Shown one piece after another: positions 1-7,452 of a stretch of 9,192 bases of DNA. Every line of letters begins with the position of its first letter. The stretch's first letter is position 1. The position numbers and the translations under genes were made by a program. Source of the DNA: an uncultured Bacteroidales bacterium. GTDB lineage: Bacteria; Bacteroidota; Bacteroidia; Bacteroidales; Muribaculaceae. The stretch is taken from the NCBI GenBank assembly GCA_947177325.1, contig CAMWUH010000066.1:1-9192 (forward strand). The letters run 5' to 3'. Below the pieces are notes generated by a model, which ran no database searches, was not told the DNA's origin, and saw only the letters and a list, made by a program, of their open reading frames with translations.

Positions 1-1046
1 CCTGAGGCCTGCATAATTGAGTCCAGGTGGTCGCGGTTAGTGTCGGTGATGAAACTCTGTCCGAACAAGTCGTTATTAACCACGTTAATGATATGGGCCA
101 CGCGATTGGAGTCGAGTTTATCGAAGATGTCGTCGAGCAGCAAAATAGGCTTCAACCCTACCGCCTCGTGCAGAAATTCGTATTGAGCCAATCGCATGGC
201 TATCGTGAACGTTTTCTGCTGTCCTTGTGAAGCGGCGGTTTTTACCGGCATGCCGTTGATTTGCAAGTCGAGGTTGTCACGGTGGGGGCCTACGGTTGTG
301 TAGCCAATAGCCAGGTCGCGCTGCCGGTAACTGTTGAGAAGAGTGTCGAGCGACTGACCGGTTTCAGCGATTTTAGAGCTATATATCAGCGCCGGGCGCT
401 CATCAGTGAGAGCGATTTCGGCATATCGGCGCTCAAAAATTTCGGCAAATCGGGCCACGAATTCCGCTCGTCGCCGGGTGATGTAGTCAGCCGGCATGAC
501 CATTGAAATTTCAATGGCCGCAAAGAGGTCGGGATTGGTTGCTCCATCCTTAATCAAGCGGTTGCGCTGCTTTACGGCCTCGGTGTAGCGTATGAGATTG
601 TCGAGGTAGACCGAGTCGGTCTGCGCAATAATCATATCGAGGAAGCGGCGTCGCACTTCGGGTTCGCCATTTACCAGATTGGCGTCAGCGGGCGAGACCA
701 GCACCACCGGAAAGAGCCCTATGTGCTGACTCAGCCGTCGGTAAGCTTTCCCCTGACGCTTGAATTGCTTGGGGCGCCCCTCGGCCAACCCCAGCGTCAG
801 CTCCTCAAGTTGACCCCGACGGTTGTAGATTGCCTTGGCCATGGCAAATGTTTCGCCACGGCGCATGATTTCCTTGTCTAATGCACCGGTAAAGCTCTTG
901 CCGAAGCTCAAATAATAGATGGCGTCGAGCAAATTGCTTTTCCCCATGCCGTTGGCGCCGAGCAGCCCGTTGATATTGTGGCTGAATGTGAGGCGGGCAT
1001 CGGCTATGTTCTTGAAATTTGTAAGGGAAAGCTCTTGGAGTATCAT
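1..1046 (-). CDS. recF: RecF, DNA replication/repair ATPase (3' end cut by window edge)
   Basis: RecF is an SMC-like ATPase that loads RecA with RecO and RecR at gaps in single-stranded DNA. The visible 348 codons run without a stop to the left edge. RecF proteins are usually about 360-370 residues, so roughly 15-20 C-terminal residues are missing. The N-terminus MILQELSLTNFKNI is typical of RecF. The Walker A motif GANGMGKS is at residues 30-37 and is followed by NLLDAIYYLSFGKSF. The ABC-type signature SQGQQ is at 273-277. Walker B (ILLLDD, D305-D306) is followed by IFDKLD, and a C-terminal FITDTNRDHLD lies near the edge. The start codon at 1046-1044 overlaps the stop of the ModF-like gene in an ATGA arrangement, which fixes the start and suggests coupled translation. 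No separate promoter can be seen because the sequence upstream is coding. Identification is firm. Confidence 0.96.
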   Translation of the reverse strand, partial: MILQELSLTNFKNIADARLTFSHNINGLLGANGMGKSNLLDAIYYLSFGKSFTGALDKEIMRRGETFAMAKAIYNRRGQLEELTLGLAEGRPKQFKRQGKAYRRLSQHIGLFPVVLVSPADANLVNGEPEVRRRFLDMIIAQTDSVYLDNLIRYTEAVKQRNRLIKDGATNPDLFAAIEISMVMPADYITRRRAEFVARFAEIFERRYAEIALTDERPALIYSSKIAETGQSLDTLLNSYRQRDLAIGYTTVGPHRDNLDLQINGMPVKTAASQGQQKTFTIAMRLAQYEFLHEAVGLKPILLLDDIFDKLDSNRVAHIINVVNNDLFGQSFITDTNRDHLDSIMQAS

Positions 1047-2491
1047 TTGAGGGTAAGCTTATGGGTTATTGAAGAGGGTAGTTGCTCGGCATAGTGGCTC
1101 ACTACAATCATTGATACAGGAGCTTCGTCGGGACTACGGAGCGCACGGTCGGCAATATAGTCGATAAGGGCGCGAATTGCTTTCATGCGTCCTCGGTCAA
1201 GGCCGTGAAATGGCTCATCGAGAATAATTAACCGGGGCTGCTTGATCATCACTCGGGCCAATAACACCATTTGTCGCTCTCCGGCCGACAGTGTGGCCCA
1301 TGTACGCCCGGCCAAGTCGGTAAGGCCCAATCGGGCGAGCCATTGGCGGGCTAATTCAAGTTGCTCCGCGGAGAGGGGGTGAAAAAGACCGTTGGTGTTG
1401 TTAAGCGACTGTGCCACTATGGTTTCAACCGTGCCGGCGGGGTGGAAGTGAAGCGATAATTCGGGTGAAATCATAGCCACGCGGCTTTTCACTTCCCAAA
1501 TTGATTCGCCCGAGCCGCGCCTACGGTCAAAGAGGCTGACATTTTGGCTGTAGGCTTTGGGGTTATCGGCCGTCAGCAGACTGAGCAAGGTTGATTTGCC
1601 CGAGCCGTTGCGTCCGGCCAATGCCCAATGCTGACCCGGCTCTATCAGCCAGTTAAGCCGGTCAACAATCGTGCGCTTGCCGTATGCAATCGTTACGTCG
1701 GTCATCTTCACAACGTGGTTCAGTCGGGCGGTGTCGGCTACCGGAGGGAGCGGAACATCGTTGAGATTGATTTTGAAGTCAAACAGCGAGTCAATCAGCT
1801 CGCTATCAGCCATAAAATCAGCTCTGCTCATTGGCGGGAGAATTTGCATATCGCGAACAGGCACAACGGTGGTGCAGTCAGGATGAATGTCGCGCTCGTT
1901 GGCAACAATCATTACTATTGTCAAATCGCCCTTTCGGTTGAGCTCCGCCAGAGCCGAGTCAAGCACCTCGCGCGCTTCCCGGTCAAGCCCTATATAGGGA
2001 TTGTCGAGAATGAGCATATCAATGTTGTCGGCCAACAGGGTGTAGATAATCAGCAATTTTCGCAATTCGCCCGACGATAAGAAGTTGATTTTCTTATCGG
2101 CTGCTTCGTAGAGATTGAATATCTCACACAACTCCCGGGCGCGCTCTGTTTGCAACTTATCAGCCATCACTTCGCTGACAGTGGGCACTTCGTCATTGGC
2201 CGTAGCCTCGTAGCGTTGCTGATAATATTCCACTTTCAGCCCGGCCAGGGAGTGAATATCGGAGAATTGGATTTTGCGGATTACAGGCTTTGACGAGGCA
2301 GAACAGCTGATGCGGTTGGTGCGGAAGTTCCACCCCTTTTCCAGTATGTCGGCCAATAGCGATTTACCGGCTCCGTTTGGGCCTATAAATGCAGTCATGT
2401 CGGCTCCGACAGTTACCGGCGCCGAGGGGTTGTCGATTGCTATCGTTGAATAATATAGCTTCGGACTCAGGAGATTGACGGCTACTTTCAT
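1043..2491 (-). CDS. modF: ModF-like tandem ABC ATPase (no membrane domain)
   Basis: This 482-residue protein has two ABC ATPase domains and no membrane segment, the layout of ModF (PhrA), whose exact role is unclear even in E. coli. Domain 1 has Walker A GPNGAGKS (37-44), signature LSSGE (138-142) and Walker B ending LILDN (D163-N164). Asn stands where the catalytic Glu is normally found, and no switch His is evident. Domain 2 has Walker A GRNGSGKS (293-300), signature LSAGE (401-405), Walker B LIILDE (D425-E426) and switch His466, so it looks fully competent. The stretch FDRRRGSGESIW (321-332) and the end SSITHKL closely match my memory of E. coli ModF. No molybdate transporter genes (modABC) are in the window. 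The start overlaps the menA stop (ATGA) and the stop overlaps the recF start (ATGA). The family is certain. A role in molybdate handling is not shown. Confidence 0.88.
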   Translation of the reverse strand: MKVAVNLLSPKLYYSTIAIDNPSAPVTVGADMTAFIGPNGAGKSLLADILEKGWNFRTNRISCSASSKPVIRKIQFSDIHSLAGLKVEYYQQRYEATANDEVPTVSEVMADKLQTERARELCEIFNLYEAADKKINFLSSGELRKLLIIYTLLADNIDMLILDNPYIGLDREAREVLDSALAELNRKGDLTIVMIVANERDIHPDCTTVVPVRDMQILPPMSRADFMADSELIDSLFDFKINLNDVPLPPVADTARLNHVVKMTDVTIAYGKRTIVDRLNWLIEPGQHWALAGRNGSGKSTLLSLLTADNPKAYSQNVSLFDRRRGSGESIWEVKSRVAMISPELSLHFHPAGTVETIVAQSLNNTNGLFHPLSAEQLELARQWLARLGLTDLAGRTWATLSAGERQMVLLARVMIKQPRLIILDEPFHGLDRGRMKAIRALIDYIADRALRSPDEAPVSMIVVSHYAEQLPSSITHKLTLK

Positions 2492-3348
2492 GCTACAATG
2501 TAGAACAATATTGTGAACATCAGAAAGTTCAGCGCCGTCATGCCCAAAAGCGGGTTAAGTTGGCGCCCTTTGAGCCGCCCCATAGTTGTTGCGATTGCAT
2601 TGTTGACAAGCCAGTAGATGCCGGCCGGGATGAGCCATATCCATTTGTCGAAATTACCCCCGAGCAGCAGAAAACAGGCCACGCCCAGCAGTCCGTTGAG
2701 GTAGTAGAGCCATATCATGGCTTTAGGCGGCAATTTTACTGCGAGAGTGGTTTTCCCTACGGCCGAGTCATCTTCGCGGTCGCGATAGTTGTTGACAATC
2801 AAAATGTTGGCGGCCATCAGTCCGGCGCCAACCGAGGCTATCACCACGTCGCCGCGCGCTGTGCCGGTCATGATATAAAATATCAGATTGACGGGTACAA
2901 CGCCGAAAAACAGTATTACCCCCACTTCTCCAAGCCCATGGCGCGAAAGCGGATATGGGCCGGCTGAGTAAGCAAACACCCCGAGAGCTATCGCGGCTCC
3001 GGCGGCTATGAGCCACCATCCTCCCCAGTAAATCAGCGAGCACCCTACGGCGCAAGCCAGAGCAAGCGTAGCGCATGTGGCAATGAGCATCTGTCGTGGA
3101 GTGATATCCCCTTCGGTTACTCCGCGTCGGGGGCCTTCGCGCCCGGGCTTGTCGAGCCCTGCTTTGAAATCAAAATATTCGTTGGCGAAGTTAGAGGCTA
3201 TTTGAGCCAATATGGCGAAGACAAAGCATAGCAGAGCCGGCAACCACGCCACGTGGCCGTAGACTTTAACCGCGCAACACCCGGCGGTTACCGAGGCTAT
3301 CGACACCGGCAAGGTGCGCAGTCGCATTGCTTCAATCCAAGGGGTCAT
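2488..3348 (-). CDS. menA: 1,4-dihydroxy-2-naphthoate polyprenyltransferase (MenA)
   Basis: MenA attaches the polyprenyl side chain to 1,4-dihydroxy-2-naphthoate in the cytoplasmic membrane, giving demethylmenaquinone in menaquinone synthesis. The 286 residues contain about eight to nine hydrophobic segments, as expected for the UbiA superfamily. The first Asp-rich motif is NFANEYFDFKAGLDKPGR (53-70), followed by GPRRGV (72-77), which distinguishes MenA from UbiA. GPYPLSRHGLGEVGVILFFG spans 130-149. The second motif is NNYRDREDD (186-194), followed by GKTTLAVKL. The length is close to that of normal MenA, near 290-300. Both ends overlap neighbours by ATGA: the start with the ATPase stop and the stop with the ModF-like start. 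No other men gene is in the window, so menA is separated from the rest of its pathway and placed in a transport operon. Confidence 0.93.
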   Translation of the reverse strand: MTPWIEAMRLRTLPVSIASVTAGCCAVKVYGHVAWLPALLCFVFAILAQIASNFANEYFDFKAGLDKPGREGPRRGVTEGDITPRQMLIATCATLALACAVGCSLIYWGGWWLIAAGAAIALGVFAYSAGPYPLSRHGLGEVGVILFFGVVPVNLIFYIMTGTARGDVVIASVGAGLMAANILIVNNYRDREDDSAVGKTTLAVKLPPKAMIWLYYLNGLLGVACFLLLGGNFDKWIWLIPAGIYWLVNNAIATTMGRLKGRQLNPLLGMTALNFLMFTILFYIVA

Positions 3349-4073
3349 ATCAAGTTGAGGTTAAATGATTTATTGATTAGTGGAGCCATCTCGACGGGGG
3401 AGCCGTATAAAAGCCGCTGTGAGTCGATAAGGGCTATGCGGTCGCAATAGCGCTGAGCGAGCTCAAGCTCGTGGGTGGTGAATATCACCGTCTTCCCCTT
3501 CAGGGCTATATCCTTCAGCAGGCAGGCTAAGGTTTCGCGGCTCGGAAGGTCAAGAAATGAGGTGGGCTCATCAAGAAGCATTATGGGGGTGTCTTGTGCT
3601 ATGCCACGCGCTATCATGGCGCGTTGTGCCTCGCCGTCGCTCAATGAATCAACTTTGCGATTTGCCAGTTCCGAGAGCCCGACAGTGGCGATAGCTTCGT
3701 CAACCGCCTCTTTGTCTGCTTCCCTGAGTGTTCCGAGCCAATTGGTCATAGGAGCCCTCCCCAAGGCTACGAGTTGCCCCACTGTCATTTCGCCCAATCG
3801 CTCCCGTCGGGTGGCCACGTAGGCAATCAGTCGGGCTCGCTCGCGAGGGGTGAGCGACGAACTGCCCTCGATCACGATGTCACCGCTATAATCGCGGTTG
3901 AGCCCGGCAATAGCGCGAAGCAGGGTTGATTTGCCGGCTCCGTTGCGCCCCAACAGGGCTGTCAGCTCCCCTGCCCTGAAACGGGCAGAGACATCGGTCA
4001 GCAGCTCCCTGCCCTTAAACCCGAGCGAGAGATGACGCAGCTCAATAGCTATCGGTTTCTGATTATTATCCAT
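3345..4073 (-). CDS. Metal-chelate ABC importer, ATP-binding protein (FecE/BtuD type)
   Basis: This is the cytoplasmic ATPase of an importer for heme, cobalamin or a ferric siderophore; the substrate cannot be decided from sequence. The 242 residues show Walker A GRNGAGKS (42-49), signature LSDGE (144-148), Walker B IMLLDEP (D168, E169), D-loop SFLD and switch His201. The Q-loop is unusual. Where BtuD-type proteins have Gln after the AYV stretch, this protein reads AYVATRRERLGEMTV (84-98), so the usual Gln is absent. I recall similar forms in other Bacteroidetes members of the family, so it need not mean loss of function. The first ATG (4073) lies inside the permease gene, giving a 25-bp overlap, and there is no better start close by. 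The stop overlaps menA by ATGA. Confidence 0.9.
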   Translation of the reverse strand: MDNNQKPIAIELRHLSLGFKGRELLTDVSARFRAGELTALLGRNGAGKSTLLRAIAGLNRDYSGDIVIEGSSSLTPRERARLIAYVATRRERLGEMTVGQLVALGRAPMTNWLGTLREADKEAVDEAIATVGLSELANRKVDSLSDGEAQRAMIARGIAQDTPIMLLDEPTSFLDLPSRETLACLLKDIALKGKTVIFTTHELELAQRYCDRIALIDSQRLLYGSPVEMAPLINKSFNLNLI

Positions 4074-5056
4074 ATAATCAAGGGAATGCCAACAATGGCG
4101 GTTACGGAGTTAACGGGCAGGGTGAATGTTTTGGCCACGGCATCACAAGCGAGCATCGTGGAGGCGCCAATGAGTGTTGTGGCCGGCAGGAGAATTCGGT
4201 TGTCGGCGGTTGAGGTCAGCATGCGGCCAACGTGGGGGAGAGCCAACCCAATGAAGCCAATCGGGCCGCAGAAAGCTGTGATTGTGCCGGCAAGGAGGGT
4301 GGTCGATGCAAACACCAGCATGCGGCTTCGCCTGAGGTCGAGCCCCATGGTCGTGGCGTAGTCATCGCCTAAAGCCATGAGATTTAGCGGTTTGATGGCC
4401 GCAACGGCAAGGATAAATCCAACGGCCACAGCCCCTAATACTATCGGTAGCTGCTCAAGGGTAACGTTGCCGAGCGACCCCATTGTCCATATAACGAAAT
4501 TTTTCAGCGCATCGTCGGCGCTGACATATTGGAGTATTTGCACGATGGCACCAACGCCCGATGATATCATGATTCCGAGCACCAACACCACCATTATGTC
4601 GTTAAACTTGCGCGAAAAGGCGAGCATCATCAACAACACCGCTGCAGAGCCGGTCCAAGCCGCTCCGGCTATTCCGAGCCACCCTAAGTTGGAGGTAAGC
4701 GAGAAGCCCAAAGCAGAGCCGCCGAGCATAAGCAGCGCAACCATAAGCGAGGCGCCGGAGCTTATGCCGAGAACGTATGGGCCCGCCAAGGGGTTGCGAA
4801 ACACAGTTTGCATCTGCAGGCCGCTGACGGCCAGCGCACTGCCGGCTGCCATGGCCATAATTGCTTTAGGTAAGCGGAGCTCCACCACAATGCTGCGCAC
4901 CTGCTCGGGGCAATCAGCTCCAACAATGGCGCGCGCAACATCGGTGAATTTCAGCGCAACACTCCCGGAGGCCATATCCACAATAAACAGCAACAGAGTT
5001 GCTGCAGCGAGCAACCCCATCAATGTTGTAGTGCGGGAGGTGGGTCTTAAGGTCAT
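4049..5056 (-). CDS. FecCD/BtuC-family ABC importer permease
   Basis: This is the inner-membrane channel subunit of the chelate importer and works as a dimer with the adjacent ATPase and binding protein. It has 335 residues and about ten hydrophobic segments, the normal size and topology of the FecCD family. Family motifs are RLPK (61-64), LAVSGLQMQTVFRNPLAGP (75-93), LGISSGASL (96-104), the cytoplasmic region GDDYATTMGLDLRRSR (230-245) that faces the ATPase, and GPIGFIGLALPHVGR (264-278). A C-terminal LPVNSVTAIVGIP (313-325) is also typical. Its ATG shares one base with the TAA stop of the binding protein (TAATG at 5058-5054), and its 3' end overlaps the ATPase gene by 25 bp. The substrate may be heme, cobalamin or a siderophore. 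Confidence 0.93.
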   Translation of the reverse strand: MTLRPTSRTTTLMGLLAAATLLLFIVDMASGSVALKFTDVARAIVGADCPEQVRSIVVELRLPKAIMAMAAGSALAVSGLQMQTVFRNPLAGPYVLGISSGASLMVALLMLGGSALGFSLTSNLGWLGIAGAAWTGSAAVLLMMLAFSRKFNDIMVVLVLGIMISSGVGAIVQILQYVSADDALKNFVIWTMGSLGNVTLEQLPIVLGAVAVGFILAVAAIKPLNLMALGDDYATTMGLDLRRSRMLVFASTTLLAGTITAFCGPIGFIGLALPHVGRMLTSTADNRILLPATTLIGASTMLACDAVAKTFTLPVNSVTAIVGIPLIIWIIIRNR

Positions 5057-6225
5057 TATCGCAGTTGTTTGAAATAATAGGGTTGATAGTCGTGGTCGGT
5101 AGGATTGATGATTTCAATCAGGTCCTCAAGTATGCGGTCAGGGTTGACCGACCCGCTTTCATAGAAATCGTTACCTCCTGTCGATGTGGCTTGCAGAGTA
5201 TTGTTCCATACTTGTCCGTTCTTAACAGGCCGGGCTGATGCAAAGCGTGGCAGGGTAGCGGTCAGCTCCTTTATCGTGGCAAACGAGCCGGGACATAGCC
5301 ATATATCGCTCTGTTGCGCCATCATAAACGCCTCTTCATCACCCACGGCCACGGATGTGCCCGTCGAGTTGGAGTCGTTGATATAGCGGCCTCCGGCGTC
5401 GGTAATAAGCGTTACCATATAGCTGTTGCGGTCAGGCATATACCAAACGTCGTTGTAAGGCGCATTAAGCATTACTTTCGGGCGATTGCCGGCCGGAAGT
5501 TCATCAATAGACGCTTTCAAATCTTTGTAACGTCGGGCGATTTCGCTAAATTGGTCAATAGCCTCCTTTTCGCGCCCGGTAAGGTAGCCTAACGCAACGA
5601 GCCATTCAGCCCGTCCTAACGGCGATTGCTCAAGATAGTCGGCAATGTAAACGTAGGGTATGTTGAGCTGCTTCAGTTTAGGCTCCATGACGCTCGGAGT
5701 GGAAACCCCGTAGATCAGAGCCAAATCAGGCGCGGCCGATACGATAGCTTCAAAGTCAGCGTCGGCTTCGTTGCCTGCGTCGATAATATCTTTCGGGAGG
5801 CGTGGGGTGGTCAGGAAGCGACGCCCCGACACGGCCACAACCTTATCGAGCTCCTTGAGGCGGTCGAGCATAGCCACGTTAGTGGTTGACATCGCCACCA
5901 AGCGCGAGGCCACGGAGTCAACCACAGCTCCGGTGAAACCGGCAGGCGCCATTTCTCCACCCCGCAACAGCAATAGTTGAGAACTCCCGCTGTCAGCCCC
6001 CTGCCAAGGATTGCTGACCGTCAGCAGCAGCGATTGCTTGTCAGGAGCTTTGGTCACAACAAAGCGCCGGGCAAATTCCGGCGCGTAAACCGTGTCGGTA
6101 AACTCATCAAGCGCAATAGCCGAAGCCGATTCAGCCTCCGGACTTTTGCCGCTGCCGCACGATGCCATAAAGGTGCAGACCATTGCTGTCAGCAGCATGA
6201 TTGTATGTCGTATCATGATTGTCAT
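5056..6225 (-). CDS. Periplasmic-binding lipoprotein of the metal-chelate importer (FecB/BtuF type)
   Basis: This solute-binding protein captures the chelate and delivers it to the permease. The 389 residues start with a basic, hydrophobic signal peptide ending in FMASC, so Cys23 is the predicted lipidation site. The residues after it (GSGKSPE) do not form the acidic surface-export signal described in some Bacteroidetes, which suggests retention on the inner side of the envelope (inference). The mature part has the two-lobe TroA-like pattern: an N-lobe around GRRFLTTPRLPKDIIDAG (134-151) and APDLALIYG (165-173), then YLEQSPLGRAEWLVALGYL (197-215), and a C-lobe with NAPYNDVWYMPDRNSYM (254-270) and NDFYESGSVNPDRILEDL (352-369). 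The start at 6225 overlaps the lipid kinase stop by ATGA; Met4 is an alternative start. The substrate is not resolved. Confidence 0.9.
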   Translation of the reverse strand: MTIMIRHTIMLLTAMVCTFMASCGSGKSPEAESASAIALDEFTDTVYAPEFARRFVVTKAPDKQSLLLTVSNPWQGADSGSSQLLLLRGGEMAPAGFTGAVVDSVASRLVAMSTTNVAMLDRLKELDKVVAVSGRRFLTTPRLPKDIIDAGNEADADFEAIVSAAPDLALIYGVSTPSVMEPKLKQLNIPYVYIADYLEQSPLGRAEWLVALGYLTGREKEAIDQFSEIARRYKDLKASIDELPAGNRPKVMLNAPYNDVWYMPDRNSYMVTLITDAGGRYINDSNSTGTSVAVGDEEAFMMAQQSDIWLCPGSFATIKELTATLPRFASARPVKNGQVWNNTLQATSTGGNDFYESGSVNPDRILEDLIEIINPTDHDYQPYYFKQLR

Positions 6226-7199
6226 TGCTTTTTGTGGCTTGTAAAAGGTAATGTGATAGCTTTCCAGATTGAGCGCAAGGGTGTGACCACCGGCTTGAAC
6301 GCCTGCTTGTCGTCAGGCACGTAAAGCTTTATGGCTCCGGGGCAGCATTTCACATCGAGAATGTCTTCAATTATCATCGGTTCACCATCGATATGGGCCG
6401 GGCCCGGCTGTGAGCGATAAATAACGGCCGAAGGAGTGCGGAATGAATGAATGAGCGTGTTGCGGTTGATATAGCCTGTGAAAAGATCCATCCCCACCAT
6501 AGCGGTGTCGATTGGCGAGCCTTGATGAATGATGACAATGTCGAGCAATCCGTCGCGGATAGAGGCCTCGGGAGCAACGTAGGCGTTGTTGCCATATTGC
6601 GAAGCGTTGCAGCACGCAACCACGAATGCCCGCTCGGTCAGCACTTTGCCGTTGGCCGATATGGTGTAGGTTTCAGGCTTATAGTTGAGATATTGTTGAA
6701 ACGTGCTTTGAAGGTAGGTGATAAGCCCGCGACGTGATTTCTGAGCGAATGCGTGGCTTACGGCTGCATCAAAGCCTATGCCCATCGTGCAGAAAAATTC
6801 GCGACCGTTGACGGTGGCGTAGTCACAGTCGACCACGTTGTCGCGTCCAATCACGTCAAGCGCCACATTGATGTCGACCGGCAAGCCTATATGACGCGCC
6901 AACCCGTTGCCTGAGCCAGCCGGAAGTATGCCCAACGCCGTTTTTGAGCCACAAAGAGCACGCGCAGTTTCGTTGACTGTGCCATCGCCTCCGGCTGCAA
7001 ACACTGCATCGTAGCCTTTAGCCACAGCCTCACGGGCGAGCGAAGTGGCGTCGCCATGGGCTGCGGTTTTTCTAACGTCGATTTGATAACCTTTGGGTGA
7101 CAGTCGCTCAACTACCATTTCTGCCAAGCCTTCTTTCTTGCCGTTGCCTGAAATGGGGTTGATTATGAGCATCGCCTTTTTCGCAGGTGAATGTTGCAT
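6222..7199 (-). CDS. Diacylglycerol kinase-family lipid kinase (YegS/DgkB type)
   Basis: The family transfers a phosphate from ATP to a lipid such as diacylglycerol, sphingosine or phosphatidylglycerol at the membrane surface. The 325 residues include the N-terminal nucleotide-fold start AMLIINPISGNGKK (9-22), the hallmark GGDGTVNE (70-77), LPAGSGNGLARH (92-103), CTMGIGFDA (137-145), DGLLDIVI (216-223) and HIDGEP (269-274). Together these are the full DAGK catalytic set, and the length is normal. There is no signal peptide. It is the first gene of the seven-gene cluster, with a promoter candidate about 50-80 bp upstream. Its stop overlaps the start of the binding lipoprotein by ATGA. Bacteroidales make both glycerolipids and sphingolipids, and the sequence does not say which is the substrate. 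Met10 is a possible later start, but Met1 fits the family better. Confidence 0.9.
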   Translation of the reverse strand: MQHSPAKKAMLIINPISGNGKKEGLAEMVVERLSPKGYQIDVRKTAAHGDATSLAREAVAKGYDAVFAAGGDGTVNETARALCGSKTALGILPAGSGNGLARHIGLPVDINVALDVIGRDNVVDCDYATVNGREFFCTMGIGFDAAVSHAFAQKSRRGLITYLQSTFQQYLNYKPETYTISANGKVLTERAFVVACCNASQYGNNAYVAPEASIRDGLLDIVIIHQGSPIDTAMVGMDLFTGYINRNTLIHSFRTPSAVIYRSQPGPAHIDGEPMIIEDILDVKCCPGAIKLYVPDDKQAFKPVVTPLRSIWKAITLPFTSHKKQ

Positions 7200-7245
7200 A
7201 ACCTTTATTGAAGGGGAAAATAAGGTGTGAATGGGTTTGACACTA

Positions 7246-7277
7246 CAAATTTAGCAAATTGCTACCAATAAATGAAA
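7246..7277 (-). promoter_or_regulatory. Candidate Bacteroides-type promoter of the lipid kinase-recF operon
   Basis: On the minus strand, TAAATTTG (7253-7246) matches the Bacteroidetes -7 consensus TAnnTTTG exactly. TTTC (7277-7274) matches the -33 element TTTG in three of four bases. The spacing of 20 bases is the expected one. This predicts a transcript start near 7240 and a leader of about 40 bases before the ATG at 7199. An A-rich, AAGG-containing stretch lies just before that ATG. No other match as good was seen in the gap. It rests on consensus only. Confidence 0.6.
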
Positions 7278-7316
7278 TTTCCACCTTTAATAATGTCTCT
7301 GCCGATGTTGAACGAG

Positions 7317-7391
7317 TGCTACACTGCTCCACAACCCTTGTAGCGCTTGTAGCAGCTGTAGCAGTAGCAATACCCGTGTAGCAGTGTAGCA
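7317..7391. repeat. 12-bp perfect inverted repeat framing block 1
   Basis: TGCTACACTGCT (7317-7328) is the exact reverse complement of AGCAGTGTAGCA (7380-7391), with 51 bases between that are filled by other copies of the unit. The arms could form a stem in DNA or in RNA from either strand. Alternative pairings exist, for example GCTACA (7318-7323) with TGTAGC (7339-7344). No run of T follows, so it does not look like a usual intrinsic terminator. Confidence 0.75.
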
Positions 7392-7408
7392 GTTGTAGCA
7401 CCTGATAT

Positions 7409-7452
7409 ATGATACACACCGTTGATACAAGCACCTGAAAACAGTGTATCAT
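7409..7452. repeat. 9-bp perfect inverted repeat framing block 2
   Basis: ATGATACAC (7409-7417) is the exact reverse complement of GTGTATCAT (7444-7452), with a 26-base loop that itself holds the near-palindrome TTGATACAA (7422-7430). In the transcript of the FemAB-like gene this would fold 65-110 bases after the stop codon and could slow decay or stop transcription. There is no T-tract, so calling it a terminator is not supported. Confidence 0.65.

Noticed and set aside
1628..2080. Open frame of 150 codons on the plus strand
   Set aside because: It is antisense to the ModF-like gene across conserved ATPase sequence and shows no domain of its own.
1043..2491. The ModF-like gene as an Uup/EttA-type ABC-F translation factor
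   Set aside because: There is no long charged linker between domains, and the RRRGSGE stretch and C-terminus match ModF instead.
4377..5072. Open frame of 231 codons on the plus strand
   Set aside because: It lies wholly opposite the FecCD-type permease, whose motifs are intact. Its Ser/Thr/Pro/Ala-rich product is what the antisense of such a gene gives.
7409..7452. Intrinsic terminator for the polysaccharide genes
   Set aside because: The 9-bp stem is A/T-rich with a 26-base loop and no T-tract on the minus strand, so it does not meet the usual form.
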